From Alphaproteobacteria bacterium (GTDB taxonomy: Bacteria; Pseudomonadota; Alphaproteobacteria; Sphingomonadales; Sphingomonadaceae): a stretch of DNA of 14,343 bases. The stretch spans positions 1 through 14,343 of the forward strand of contig JAGWQR010000104.1 of NCBI GenBank assembly GCA_028869975.1, read 5' to 3'. The translations under genes and the position numbers were made by a program. The notes below the pieces were generated by a model, which ran no database searches, was not told where the DNA came from, and saw nothing but the letters and a program-made list of their open reading frames with translations. The number at the start of each line of letters is the position of its first letter. Positions within the stretch are counted from its first letter, which is position 1. Positions 7,047-14,204 of the stretch are shown piece after piece.

Positions 7047-9710
7047 CTAGCGGCGCAGTGGCTTCTCCCGATCGAGCTTCGCTTCCAGCTTTATGTCGCG
7101 CGAGGACGAACCGATATAGACCACACGCCCCTGCGGAGCGGCGATCCATTTATGCGCGCGCACAGACCAGTATTGCAGGCGGCGTGGCTCGACATTGAGC
7201 GTGATCGCACGCGCCTCACCTGGCTTAAGCGTGACCCGGGTGAAGGCGGCGAGCGCGCGCACAGCAAACTGTGCCCCGGCGGAGGGATGCGCAGGCGGCC
7301 CGAGATAAAGCTGCGGTACCTCGTCGGCGGTCACTCTGCCCGTGTTGTGCAGTGTGAAGCGCGCGGTCAGGCCGCCGTTCGCAGTTTTTATGACATGCAG
7401 GCCGGAGTAGCCGAACCTGGCGTAAGTCAGGCCATAGCCAAACGGATACAGCGGCGCTTTGTTCTGCTGGTCAAACCAGCGATAGCCGACAAAAATCCCT
7501 TCCGAATAGCGCGACTTGCCGCCCACACCCTCCATTGACCGCTCGGGGTAGGCGGGATTATTCGCGGGCATATCGGTCAGCTTGACCGGCCAGGTGAACG
7601 GCAGGCGGCCTGCGGGCACGCGCTTGCCCGTGAGCAGATCGGCGAGCGCCCAGCCGCCCTCATCGCCCGAATACCACATCTCCATCACCCCCTTCACCTT
7701 ATCGAGCCAGGGCATCGCGACCGGCCCGCCAGTGTTGAGGATGACGATGGTGTTGGGGTTGGCGGCGGCGATGTCGGCGATCAGCACGTTCTGGTCGCCG
7801 GGCAGCGCAAACGGATCAGGCTTGCCACGGCTCCAAACGAACACGACCGCCGTTTTCGCCTTGTGCGCCGCGTCGATGGCGGCGGCGCGATTGGCCGCGC
7901 GCTGCTCTGGCGTCACCCAGGCGAGGCGCACCTGCACCGGATTGCCCGAAGTATCGGCATCGGCCTTCACTTCAATGCTGTGCTTGCCCGCACTCAGCGT
8001 CACCTGGCGGCGCACACTGTCTAGCCCGTCGGGTGTAGGCAACACATCATCGGTATTGGCGTGGAGCACATCGCCATGCAGTGCGAGGCCGGAGGTGCCG
8101 CCGATCTTCTTGCCATCGACGCTGATTTCGCCGCTCGCGCCGAGGATAGCCAGATCGAGGTCATAATCGCCCGCCGCTACGGCGTTGAGGTTTCCCTTCC
8201 ACACGGCGTGAGTGCCCTTATGCAGCGCCTTGCCATTGGCATTGGTGTAATCAATGACAGCGTCGGGTTGCGCTGCCGACCCCGAAGTGCGTGTCAGCCC
8301 CTCGAACGCGGCGGCGGGGATGGCGGTTCCGGCCATATCCTCCCCCACGGCAAACGGCGCATCCACGCCGGTGCGGCTTTTGAGCGCCTTGACCACGCCA
8401 ATCTCGCGCTCGGGATAGCCGGTTGCGCGCTCGCCCGGATAGACGACCGCGAAGGTCTGCCGCGCGCCCGCGCCGATGAATACGGTATCGGCCAGATCGG
8501 CGGATTTGAGCGGCAGCACACCGTCATTCTTGAGCAGCACAGCGCTGTCCGCCGCGACACGCTCCATATCGGCGGCGTTCTGCGCAATCGGTTCGGGCGT
8601 GACGCTGTGCTTGATTCGGCCATCGAGGAAGCCGAAGCGCTCATATTGACCGAGCACGCGCGCCGCCGCACGATCCACCATCGCCATAGTGACGCTCTTT
8701 TTGCCGAACGCGACCTTCAATGTCGGGCTGTATCCAGACACAAGCTTTTCCATGTTGAAGGCAGGCGGTTTGGTGCCAACCTCTTCCGGAATGTTCCCGG
8801 CTGATGCGAAATATGCCGATAAATCCATCTTTGGTGGCGGCGGGAGTGGGTCGATATTGGCGAAATAGGGCGGGGTGAAGCTGTTCATCGGCGGGCCCAT
8901 GTCGCCGGGCATATCCATATCCAGCCCGGCGGCGATGAACTCCGCGCCATGATCCGCGCCCCAGTCCGAAGTCACAAACCCCTTGAATCCTAATTCATCG
9001 CGCAAAATCCCCGTCATCGTCTTTGGATTGCCGCACGAATATGGCCCGTTGAGCTTGTTGTACGAGCACATCAGCGACGACACGCCCGCATTGATGACAT
9101 CGCGGAAGGGTGCTGCATAAATCTCGTGCAGCGCCTGCTCATCCACGGTCACATCATTCGGCCCCTCATAGCCGACATAATGCTTGGCCTGCGCCATCAC
9201 GCCTTCGCCTTGCGCGCCGCGCACAAAGCCCGCGCCAATCGCGCCGGTCAGAAACGGATCCTCGCCATAAACATTGTTGGCGCGCGCGAAGCTCACATCG
9301 CGCATGATGTTGATATAGGGCTGAAGCACGACATCAATACCGCGCGCACGGGCATTGCGGCCGACGACGGCACCGAGCACCCGCGCATCTTCGGTGCTGA
9401 ACGTCGCGGCGAGCGCAAGCGTCGCGGGCGGCGCACCCGAATCAACCCGGGTCAGCACCCCGTGCGGGCCATCGGCCAGGCGCAAGGGGGGAATCCCGAG
9501 CCGGGGGACACCGGCAAGCCATCCCGCCTGGCCCTGGTACGTCTCCGCCGGTTCGCGCTGGCCGTGGATGAGTGCGAGCTTTTCCTCCAGCGTCATTCTG
9601 GCGATCAGCGCCTTGACCCGCGATTCATTCGCCTGTGCGCGCGGCGGATCGGCGAGGGCTAAAGATGACAGCGCTGTCAATGCGCATCCCAGAGCCAAGG
9701 ATAGTTTCAT
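7047..9710 (-). CDS. Periplasmic glycoside hydrolase family 3 enzyme with PA14-like insert
   Basis: An 887-residue exported beta-glycosidase. A signal peptide ends near residue 20 (SLALA-D). The GH3 (beta/alpha)8 domain spans about 30-360, with ADGPHG (79-84), KHYVGYE (176-182), the nucleophile Asp249 in VTSDWG, and GLDMDMPG (262-269). The second domain starts near 385 (AVLLKNDGVLPL). A PA14-like insert lies at about 485-600 (YDLDLAILG, SAGKHSIEVKAD). The domain resumes to FPFTWP-like RLPFTWP (702-708), and a fibronectin III-like domain runs from about 780 to 870 (HNTGRVTADEVPQLYLG). It should release terminal beta-linked sugars from oligosaccharides or plant glycosides. An odd point: where relatives have EGxDR before LPGxQ, this protein reads RGKPDPFALPGDQ (628-640), so the usual acid/base Glu is not visible. 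It sits 88 bp downstream of the crotonase gene, in the same direction. Confidence 0.93.
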   Translation of the reverse strand: MKLSLALGCALTALSSLALADPPRAQANESRVKALIARMTLEEKLALIHGQREPAETYQGQAGWLAGVPRLGIPPLRLADGPHGVLTRVDSGAPPATLALAATFSTEDARVLGAVVGRNARARGIDVVLQPYINIMRDVSFARANNVYGEDPFLTGAIGAGFVRGAQGEGVMAQAKHYVGYEGPNDVTVDEQALHEIYAAPFRDVINAGVSSLMCSYNKLNGPYSCGNPKTMTGILRDELGFKGFVTSDWGADHGAEFIAAGLDMDMPGDMGPPMNSFTPPYFANIDPLPPPPKMDLSAYFASAGNIPEEVGTKPPAFNMEKLVSGYSPTLKVAFGKKSVTMAMVDRAAARVLGQYERFGFLDGRIKHSVTPEPIAQNAADMERVAADSAVLLKNDGVLPLKSADLADTVFIGAGARQTFAVVYPGERATGYPEREIGVVKALKSRTGVDAPFAVGEDMAGTAIPAAAFEGLTRTSGSAAQPDAVIDYTNANGKALHKGTHAVWKGNLNAVAAGDYDLDLAILGASGEISVDGKKIGGTSGLALHGDVLHANTDDVLPTPDGLDSVRRQVTLSAGKHSIEVKADADTSGNPVQVRLAWVTPEQRAANRAAAIDAAHKAKTAVVFVWSRGKPDPFALPGDQNVLIADIAAANPNTIVILNTGGPVAMPWLDKVKGVMEMWYSGDEGGWALADLLTGKRVPAGRLPFTWPVKLTDMPANNPAYPERSMEGVGGKSRYSEGIFVGYRWFDQQNKAPLYPFGYGLTYARFGYSGLHVIKTANGGLTARFTLHNTGRVTADEVPQLYLGPPAHPSAGAQFAVRALAAFTRVTLKPGEARAITLNVEPRRLQYWSVRAHKWIAAPQGRVVYIGSSSRDIKLEAKLDREKPLRR

Positions 9711-9716
9711 GACATT

Positions 9717-9723
9717 CCCCTCC
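9717..9723 (-). promoter_or_regulatory. Ribosome-binding site of the GH3 gene
   Basis: On the minus strand GGAGGGG ends 6 nt before the ATG at 9710. It supports that start and fits the signal peptide beginning there. Confidence 0.7.
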
Positions 9724-9798
9724 GCGTGAAGCTTTTCGACATGAAGCCAGAAATTTTCACCCTAGTCCAGTGTAATCCGCTCTGGCTGCGAATATGGT

Positions 9799-10650
9799 TT
9801 AGCTGCGGCTGATTTTGCTGGTGTCAAATGTCTCCAGTCCCGGCTTGAACGTCTTTGCATCCAGAAACTGACGCGTCGCTTCTGCCCGCGCTTCGACCCC
9901 GCCAAAACTGTGCAGGGCCTCCTGCGCCCGGATCAGATAATCCTGGGCGTTCTCATAGGTCATTTCGGTCATGCGCCGGACTGCCCATTTGGTTGCGCGA
10001 AGTGCGTGCTGGTCTTTCTTCATCAAGGCTTGTGCGATTTCGATGACGCGGGCCTTGAGGCGCTTTGCGGGCACGGCTTGCGTCACCAGGCCTTGTTGTT
10101 CAGCCTGCACACCCGAGAGATTTTCCCCCATCATGGCATGATACAATGCCTTGCGCAGTGGCATAAGGTCCGCCGCAACTTTTGACGCGCCACCGCCAGG
10201 CAGAATGCCCCAGTTGATTTCAGACAGTCCAAATTGCGCCTCTTCCGCCGCAATGGCAATATCACACGCGAAAAGGGGGCCGTAGCCGCCGCCAAAGCAC
10301 CAGCCGTTGACCATAGCGATCGTGGGTTTTTCATACCAGCGCAAGCGCTCCCACCAGCGATACGCCTCACGCTGGGCTTTGCGCACGGCGCCAAGTCCGC
10401 GCGCCTCATTCTCGCGAAAATACTCCTTCAAATCCATCCCGGCGGACCATGCATCGCCCTCACCGGTCAGAACAAGCACGCCAACATCGTCACGAAATTC
10501 AAGCTCCTCGATCACCTGCAACATCTGGCGGTTGAGCATGGGACTCATACAATTACGTTTTTCAGGGCGGTTGAACTTCACCCAGGCAATGCCGCCTTCC
10601 ACGGTGCAGGCAACTGTGTCCCCGGCCTTTTCCTCAGTTCGATCTGTCAT
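9799..10650 (-). CDS. Enoyl-CoA hydratase/isomerase family, 4-hydroxycinnamoyl-CoA hydratase/lyase type
   Basis: A 283-residue crotonase-fold enzyme. It carries the strings I recall from feruloyl/p-coumaroyl-CoA hydratase-lyase: FNRPEKRN (26-33), DAWSAGMDLKEYFRE (66-80), KPTIAMVNGWCFGGG (108-122) and FGLSEINWGI (140-149) with catalytic Glu144, ending FLDAKTFKPGLE. Such enzymes hydrate and cleave a hydroxycinnamoyl-CoA to a benzaldehyde plus acetyl-CoA (ferulate to vanillin route). By memory-based alignment to the Pseudomonas enzyme, two active-site positions differ: Ser123 becomes Gly124 and Tyr239 becomes Ile240, so the substrate may not be ferulate. The start at 10650 is fixed by GGAGGT upstream; the reading frame continues upstream but would cross the regulator gene. 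It is divergent from the MarR gene, a context like the ferBA/ferC locus of Sphingobium SYK-6. No CoA synthetase adjoins. Confidence 0.85.
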   Translation of the reverse strand: MTDRTEEKAGDTVACTVEGGIAWVKFNRPEKRNCMSPMLNRQMLQVIEELEFRDDVGVLVLTGEGDAWSAGMDLKEYFRENEARGLGAVRKAQREAYRWWERLRWYEKPTIAMVNGWCFGGGYGPLFACDIAIAAEEAQFGLSEINWGILPGGGASKVAADLMPLRKALYHAMMGENLSGVQAEQQGLVTQAVPAKRLKARVIEIAQALMKKDQHALRATKWAVRRMTEMTYENAQDYLIRAQEALHSFGGVEARAEATRQFLDAKTFKPGLETFDTSKISRS

Positions 10651-10654
10651 CTTA

Positions 10655-10660
10655 ACCTCC
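10655..10660 (-). promoter_or_regulatory. Ribosome-binding site that fixes the hydratase/lyase start
   Basis: GGAGGT on the minus strand, ending 4 nt before the ATG at 10650. It rules out the long upstream extension of the reading frame as a real start. Confidence 0.75.
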
Positions 10661-10681
10661 GTTCGCTTGCGGAAATAATAT

Positions 10682-10695
10682 GCTAGATGCATAGC
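10682..10695. promoter_or_regulatory. Candidate MarR operator 1
   Basis: An inverted repeat of GCTA and TAGC separated by 6 bp (10682-10685 and 10692-10695). It overlaps the proposed -10 box of the hydratase/lyase promoter. A second copy of the same half-sites follows at 10705-10719. Both lie between the divergent regulator and its presumed target, so autoregulation and repression by the MarR protein are plausible. Confidence 0.45.
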
Positions 10696-10715
10696 GTGTA
10701 AAATGCTATAGTCAA
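10688..10715 (-). promoter_or_regulatory. Candidate sigma-70 promoter of the hydratase/lyase (and perhaps GH3) unit
   Basis: On the minus strand TTGACT (10715-10710), a 16-bp spacer, then TATGCA (10693-10688). Transcription would begin about 30 nt before the start codon at 10650. Both operator-like repeats overlap this promoter, which would let a bound regulator block polymerase. Confidence 0.5.
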
Positions 10716-10724
10716 TAGCTATTG
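10705..10724. promoter_or_regulatory. Candidate MarR operator 2 with an overlapping 12-bp palindrome
   Basis: GCTAT and ATAGC (10705-10709 and 10715-10719) form an inverted repeat with a 5-bp spacer. The right arm also belongs to a perfect 12-bp palindrome, CAATAGCTATTG, at 10713-10724. The palindrome reaches the first base of the regulator's ribosome-binding site, so a bound repressor could also block the regulator's own expression. Confidence 0.45.
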
Positions 10725-10728
10725 GAGG
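10724..10728 (+). promoter_or_regulatory. Ribosome-binding site of the MarR gene
   Basis: GGAGG, 5 nt before the ATG at 10734. It supports this ATG over an in-frame TTG at 10722, which overlaps the ribosome-binding site itself. Confidence 0.7.
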
Positions 10729-10733
10729 CACGA

Positions 10734-11174
10734 ATGGACGGATATGAGAATCCCGATGCGATGGAACACTTCCCAGGTTATGTTCTGCGAAGGACGGCTC
10801 ATGCAATGATGGCGGAACTTGCGCAGCGCCTCGCACCACTCGATCTCAGAATTTCCGAATGTGCAATTTTGATGATGCTAGGCCAGCGTGGCGATCTCAC
10901 CTCTGCGGAAATTGGCAAGGTGCTCGACATCCAGCGGGCGAACATGGCGCCGATGCTGAAACGGATGGAGCTGGCGGGATTGATTGCACGCAAGCCGATT
11001 GATGGCCGTTCCATGGCGATTGTGCTTACGAAGGTCGGCACAGCACGCAGGGCGCTGGCGCACGCCACTTTGAACGCCTTCGAAGCGGAACTCATGTCCC
11101 GCATTCCCGCCCGGCATCGCCATCATTTTATGCCGGCGCTCTACGCGCTCTGGAAGCCGGCAGAACCGGATTGA
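10734..11174 (+). CDS. MarR-family transcriptional regulator
   Basis: A 146-residue protein of normal MarR length with a single winged helix-turn-helix. The recognition part is LTSAEIGKVLDIQRANMAPMLKRME (55-79), followed by LAGLIARKPIDGRSMAIVLT (80-99), where Asp90-Gly91-Arg92 form the wing tip. Helices on both sides form the dimer interface. MarR proteins usually repress neighbouring catabolic genes and let go when they bind an aromatic or CoA-thioester ligand. Its divergence from the hydratase/lyase gene matches FerC of Sphingobium SYK-6 and CouR of Rhodopseudomonas, which respond to hydroxycinnamoyl-CoA. That it does the same here is inference. Two operator-like repeats lie in the 83-bp shared region. 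The gene converges with the MFS transporter gene 37 bp away. Confidence 0.9.
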   Translation: MDGYENPDAMEHFPGYVLRRTAHAMMAELAQRLAPLDLRISECAILMMLGQRGDLTSAEIGKVLDIQRANMAPMLKRMELAGLIARKPIDGRSMAIVLTKVGTARRALAHATLNAFEAELMSRIPARHRHHFMPALYALWKPAEPD

Positions 11175-11184
11175 ACCCGTAGTG

Positions 11185-11213
11185 CAGCATCTGCCATGTC
11201 AGGTCTGCTGTTT
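11185..11213. terminator. Weak hairpin between the convergent MarR and MFS genes
   Basis: CAGCA-CTG pairs with CAG-TGCTG (11185-11193 with 11200-11210) with a small internal bulge and a 6-nt loop, followed by TTTATT on the plus strand. It lies between two converging genes, where a shared terminator is expected, but the stem is imperfect and the T-run short. Confidence 0.3.
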
Positions 11214-12465
11214 ATTGTGGCACAGGCAGATTATGCGGACGGAACAACCGCCCCCGCTCTGCAAGCAAGACGCACACGAGGGCTGCCACGCCCAGCACAG
11301 CAAATCCGCCAACAATGGGAATGACCGAATCATTATAAAGCTGCCCGATCAGCAACCCCAGTAGCGCCCCGCCCAGCAGGCTCGTGATAAAGCCTTGAAC
11401 CGATGATGCGCTGCCAGCAATATGACCGAGTTCTTCCATGGCCATTGCACCAAAATTGGGAGTTGCGAGGGAAAAACAGTACATGGTCATCGCCTGAAAC
11501 AGTGCAAAGCCTTGAAGTGTCTCGAAACCGGCCTTCGCCAGGATCAGGTGGGTGCTCGTTATGGCAAGATAGCCGAGCAATGCCGTGTGTGACACCCGCC
11601 GTGTGCCGAAGCGTTCGACAATATGCGAATTGGTAAAGGCGCCGAGGGCCATGCCACCCGCTGAAATGGCAAATACCAGCGGAAACCAGCGCGCCGCATG
11701 AAAAATATCGGCAAAAACCTGCTCGGCGGATGTAACAAAGCCCATCAGCGCGCCGAACATCGCGGCCATCGCCAGCGTATAGAAGAGTGAAACGCGGTTG
11801 CCGACAACTTGCCCAAAATCGCGGGCAATACCCAGAACGGATAGCGCGCGGCGGAATTCGGGATGCAGCGATTCGGGCAGGCGGGCCACAACCCAGAGCG
11901 CAACAAGCGCTCCGTAAGCTGCAAGCGCCAGAAAGATCGCGCGCCAAGATACTGTTAGCGCCACAATTCCGGCACCCAGTGTGGGGGCAAGGATCGGAAC
12001 ACCAAGGAACACGACAAAGGCGAGCGACATGACCCTGGCCATGGTACGGCCAGCGTATTTGTCACGCACGATCGAGCCGACCAGTACACGGCTCGAAGCG
12101 GCCGCCGCACCCTGAATGAAACGGGCAGCGAGCAGTTGCTCGAAGCTTGAGGCGCCAGCGACGAGCAGGGAGGACAGTATGAAGAGGATCAAACCGGCAA
12201 GTAATACAGGCTTGCGTCCCCAGGCATCGGCAAGCGGGCCATAAACAAGCTGGGTCAAGCCCATGCCGGCGGTATAGACCACAATGATCCACTGCTGACG
12301 GTTGGCAATTGTCTGATGCATGGCTGCATTCATTTCCGGCAAAACCGTGAGCATGATGTCAGTACCAAATGCGCTGATCGCCATCAGGGCCGCCATCATG
12401 ACGATAAATCCGTGCATCACTGGCGGTGGTGCCGAAGCGGTCTCTACGCCGGAATCTAAAAACAC
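11212..12465 (-). CDS. MFS transporter, Bcr/CflA (DHA1) drug-efflux type
   Basis: About 417 residues with twelve hydrophobic segments. Segment 1 contains an Asp in SAFGTDIML (about 31-39). The motif-A loop between segments 2 and 3 reads YGPLADAWGRKPVLL (75-89), followed by RFIQGAAAA, as in Bcr/CflA proteins. This group exports small compounds by proton antiport, from chloramphenicol and bicyclomycin to sulfonamides and amino acids; some relatives move aromatic compounds. The start is uncertain: a GTG at 12465 gives a 16-residue cytoplasmic tail, and an ATG at 12417 starts directly at segment 1. Neither has a strong ribosome-binding site. Longer extensions overlap the GMC gene and look unlikely. 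It follows the GMC gene by about 40 bp in the same direction, so the two are probably co-transcribed. The substrate is unknown. Confidence 0.87.
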   Translation of the reverse strand: MFLDSGVETASAPPPVMHGFIVMMAALMAISAFGTDIMLTVLPEMNAAMHQTIANRQQWIIVVYTAGMGLTQLVYGPLADAWGRKPVLLAGLILFILSSLLVAGASSFEQLLAARFIQGAAAASSRVLVGSIVRDKYAGRTMARVMSLAFVVFLGVPILAPTLGAGIVALTVSWRAIFLALAAYGALVALWVVARLPESLHPEFRRALSVLGIARDFGQVVGNRVSLFYTLAMAAMFGALMGFVTSAEQVFADIFHAARWFPLVFAISAGGMALGAFTNSHIVERFGTRRVSHTALLGYLAITSTHLILAKAGFETLQGFALFQAMTMYCFSLATPNFGAMAMEELGHIAGSASSVQGFITSLLGGALLGLLIGQLYNDSVIPIVGGFAVLGVAALVCVLLAERGRLFRPHNLPVPQ

Positions 12466-12503
12466 AAGCTCAACTTTCTCGGGTACTGAACGCCCGGTCT
12501 CTG

Positions 12504-14204
12504 CTAAAGACTTCCCGCCTTGAGCAGCCCGACGGCATGGTGACATGCACGCGCGGTGAGCGCCATATAAGTCAGTGACGGATTCTGGCAAGCCGATGAA
12601 CTCATCTGTGCGCCGTCGGAAACAAACAGGTTGGCAATATCGTGTGTCTGGCTAAACCTGTTAAGAACTGATGTCGCCGGATCAAAGCCCATGCGCGCGC
12701 CGCCCATTTCGTGGATCGCATTGCCGCCCGCCGAGAGTTGGTCGCTGCCCGCCACCACCTGCCCGCCCGCAGCGGTGAGCATCTCGACCGCATCCTGGCG
12801 TGCCTGGGTGAGCGCGGCCTGCTCTTCAGCACCATACGCAAAGGCGATGTCGAGCACAGGCAGGCCGTTTGCATCGGTGCGTTTGTGATTGAGCGTCAGG
12901 CGGTTGCTTGCGCGCGGCACACAATCGGCAAACACGACCAGCGACGTAGACCAGGGGCCGGGGCCGCGCAGCATGTGTTTATAGTCCGCGCCGATCCCCG
13001 CCATATGTTTGCCGCGTGTCCAGGTTGAGCGCATCGCGCCGCCCTGGAACGAGTAACCGCGCGAATGGCCGACACCATCCATCACATCCATGTTGCGGTA
13101 GCGCGCGATGATGCAGGCAGTGGGCCGGTTGCCGAAATAATAATGCGTGTCAAAGCCGGGCATGAGTGCTGCGCCGGCGAGTGTGGTCGCATGATCCATG
13201 ATGTGCGTGCCGAGCACGCCGGACGCATTGGCGAGGCCGTGTGGCATCGCCTCGCTTGCCGAGTTGAGCAGCAGATGGCAGCTATTGAACGCTCCTGCGT
13301 TGAGGAACACGAGCCGCGCAGTGGCGGCATGGCGCGTCTTGGTATGCGTATCGATATAGCGCACCCCGGTGACGCGCTTGGTGCGCGGCTCATAATCGAT
13401 CTTTTCGACGACCGCATCGGTGATCACGGTCAGATTGCCGGTCTTGGTTGCGGCGGGGAGCGTCGATGATTGTGTTGAGAAATAGGCGCCGAACGAGCAG
13501 CCGCGCTGACAGATGTCGCGGCTCTGGCACTGGGCGCGACCTTCATCGGGCTTGGCTTCGGTCAGATGCACGGCGCGGCCAATCGTGAGCCGCCGCTCGG
13601 GCCATTTCGCACCGATCACGGCGCGCAGATGTGCCTCGACAGTATTGAGTTTCATCGCGGGCAGGAATTCGCCGTCAGGGAGCTGCTTCAGCCCCTCTTT
13701 CGCGCCCGACACGCCGATGAAGCGCTCCACCTTGTCATACCAGGGCGCGAGATCGGCATAGCGTATTGGCCAGTCGGTGCCGTGGCCATCACGCTTGTTC
13801 GCGCCGAAATCATAGTCCGACCAGCGATAGCTTTGTCGCCCCCAGGTGAGTGAGCGCCCGCCAAGCTGATAGGATCGGAACCAGTTGAAATCCTGCCCCT
13901 CGGGCGTAGTGTAGGGATTATCGCGATCATTGACGAAATGATCCTCGATAAATTCGTTGAACTGCCAGTTTTTGCGCTGAACGGCGTATTCGCGCACATA
14001 TTTTGCGGCATCGCCCATACCGCGAAACGGCATGTCCCACGCGGCCTTCAACTCATTCCCATAACCCGCGCCATGCTCGATCATGCGGCCGCGCTCGATC
14101 ATCAACACTTTGAGGCCTGCCTCGCACAATTCCTTTGCAGCCCAGCCGCCGGTGATGCCGGAGCCGATCACGATCACATCAAATTGGGGGGCGGCGCTGC
14201 TCAT
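12504..14204 (-). CDS. GMC-family FAD oxidoreductase (sugar/alcohol dehydrogenase catalytic subunit)
   Basis: A 566-residue GMC enzyme of the gluconate 2-dehydrogenase/FAD-glucose dehydrogenase type. The FAD-binding fold opens with VIVIGSGITGGWAAKEL (10-26) and ends with Glu37. GGRSLTWG (115-122) is the second flavin contact. The catalytic pair is His498 (HEMGGARMG) and Asn541 (NPSLTYMALTARA). Cys226, Cys232 and Cys236 (C-x5-C-x3-C) match, as I recall, the spacing of the [3Fe-4S] ligands in the Burkholderia cepacia glucose dehydrogenase alpha subunit, suggesting electron transfer to a cytochrome c rather than to oxygen. No signal peptide is present; such subunits are exported with a Tat-bearing small subunit, and the end of one lies just upstream with an ATGA overlap. 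The likely substrate is a sugar, glycoside or sugar acid, possibly oxidised at C3. Confidence 0.92.
   Translation of the reverse strand: MSSAAPQFDVIVIGSGITGGWAAKELCEAGLKVLMIERGRMIEHGAGYGNELKAAWDMPFRGMGDAAKYVREYAVQRKNWQFNEFIEDHFVNDRDNPYTTPEGQDFNWFRSYQLGGRSLTWGRQSYRWSDYDFGANKRDGHGTDWPIRYADLAPWYDKVERFIGVSGAKEGLKQLPDGEFLPAMKLNTVEAHLRAVIGAKWPERRLTIGRAVHLTEAKPDEGRAQCQSRDICQRGCSFGAYFSTQSSTLPAATKTGNLTVITDAVVEKIDYEPRTKRVTGVRYIDTHTKTRHAATARLVFLNAGAFNSCHLLLNSASEAMPHGLANASGVLGTHIMDHATTLAGAALMPGFDTHYYFGNRPTACIIARYRNMDVMDGVGHSRGYSFQGGAMRSTWTRGKHMAGIGADYKHMLRGPGPWSTSLVVFADCVPRASNRLTLNHKRTDANGLPVLDIAFAYGAEEQAALTQARQDAVEMLTAAGGQVVAGSDQLSAGGNAIHEMGGARMGFDPATSVLNRFSQTHDIANLFVSDGAQMSSSACQNPSLTYMALTARACHHAVGLLKAGSL

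Noticed and set aside
8061..8804. Plus-strand reading frame of 247 codons inside the GH3 gene
   Set aside because: Antisense shadow of a GC-rich gene; the GH3 domains on the minus strand are continuous here.
9126..9662. Plus-strand reading frame of 178 codons inside the GH3 gene
   Set aside because: Antisense shadow over the GH3 N-terminal domain, with no recognisable domain.
9745..9787. 7-bp inverted repeat (AGCCAGA/TCTGGCT) between the hydratase/lyase and GH3 genes, considered as a terminator
   Set aside because: The loop is about 29 nt, the stem short, and no T-run follows on the minus strand.
10651..10839. 63-codon N-terminal extension of the hydratase/lyase
   Set aside because: It would cross the promoter region and overlap the MarR gene; the strong ribosome-binding site lies before the ATG at 10650.
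12466..12591. 42-codon N-terminal extension of the MFS transporter
   Set aside because: It overlaps the conserved C-terminus of the GMC gene and is not transporter-like.
13065..13469. Plus-strand reading frame of 134 codons opposite the GMC gene
   Set aside because: Antisense shadow over a continuous GMC domain; no motif or ribosome-binding site.
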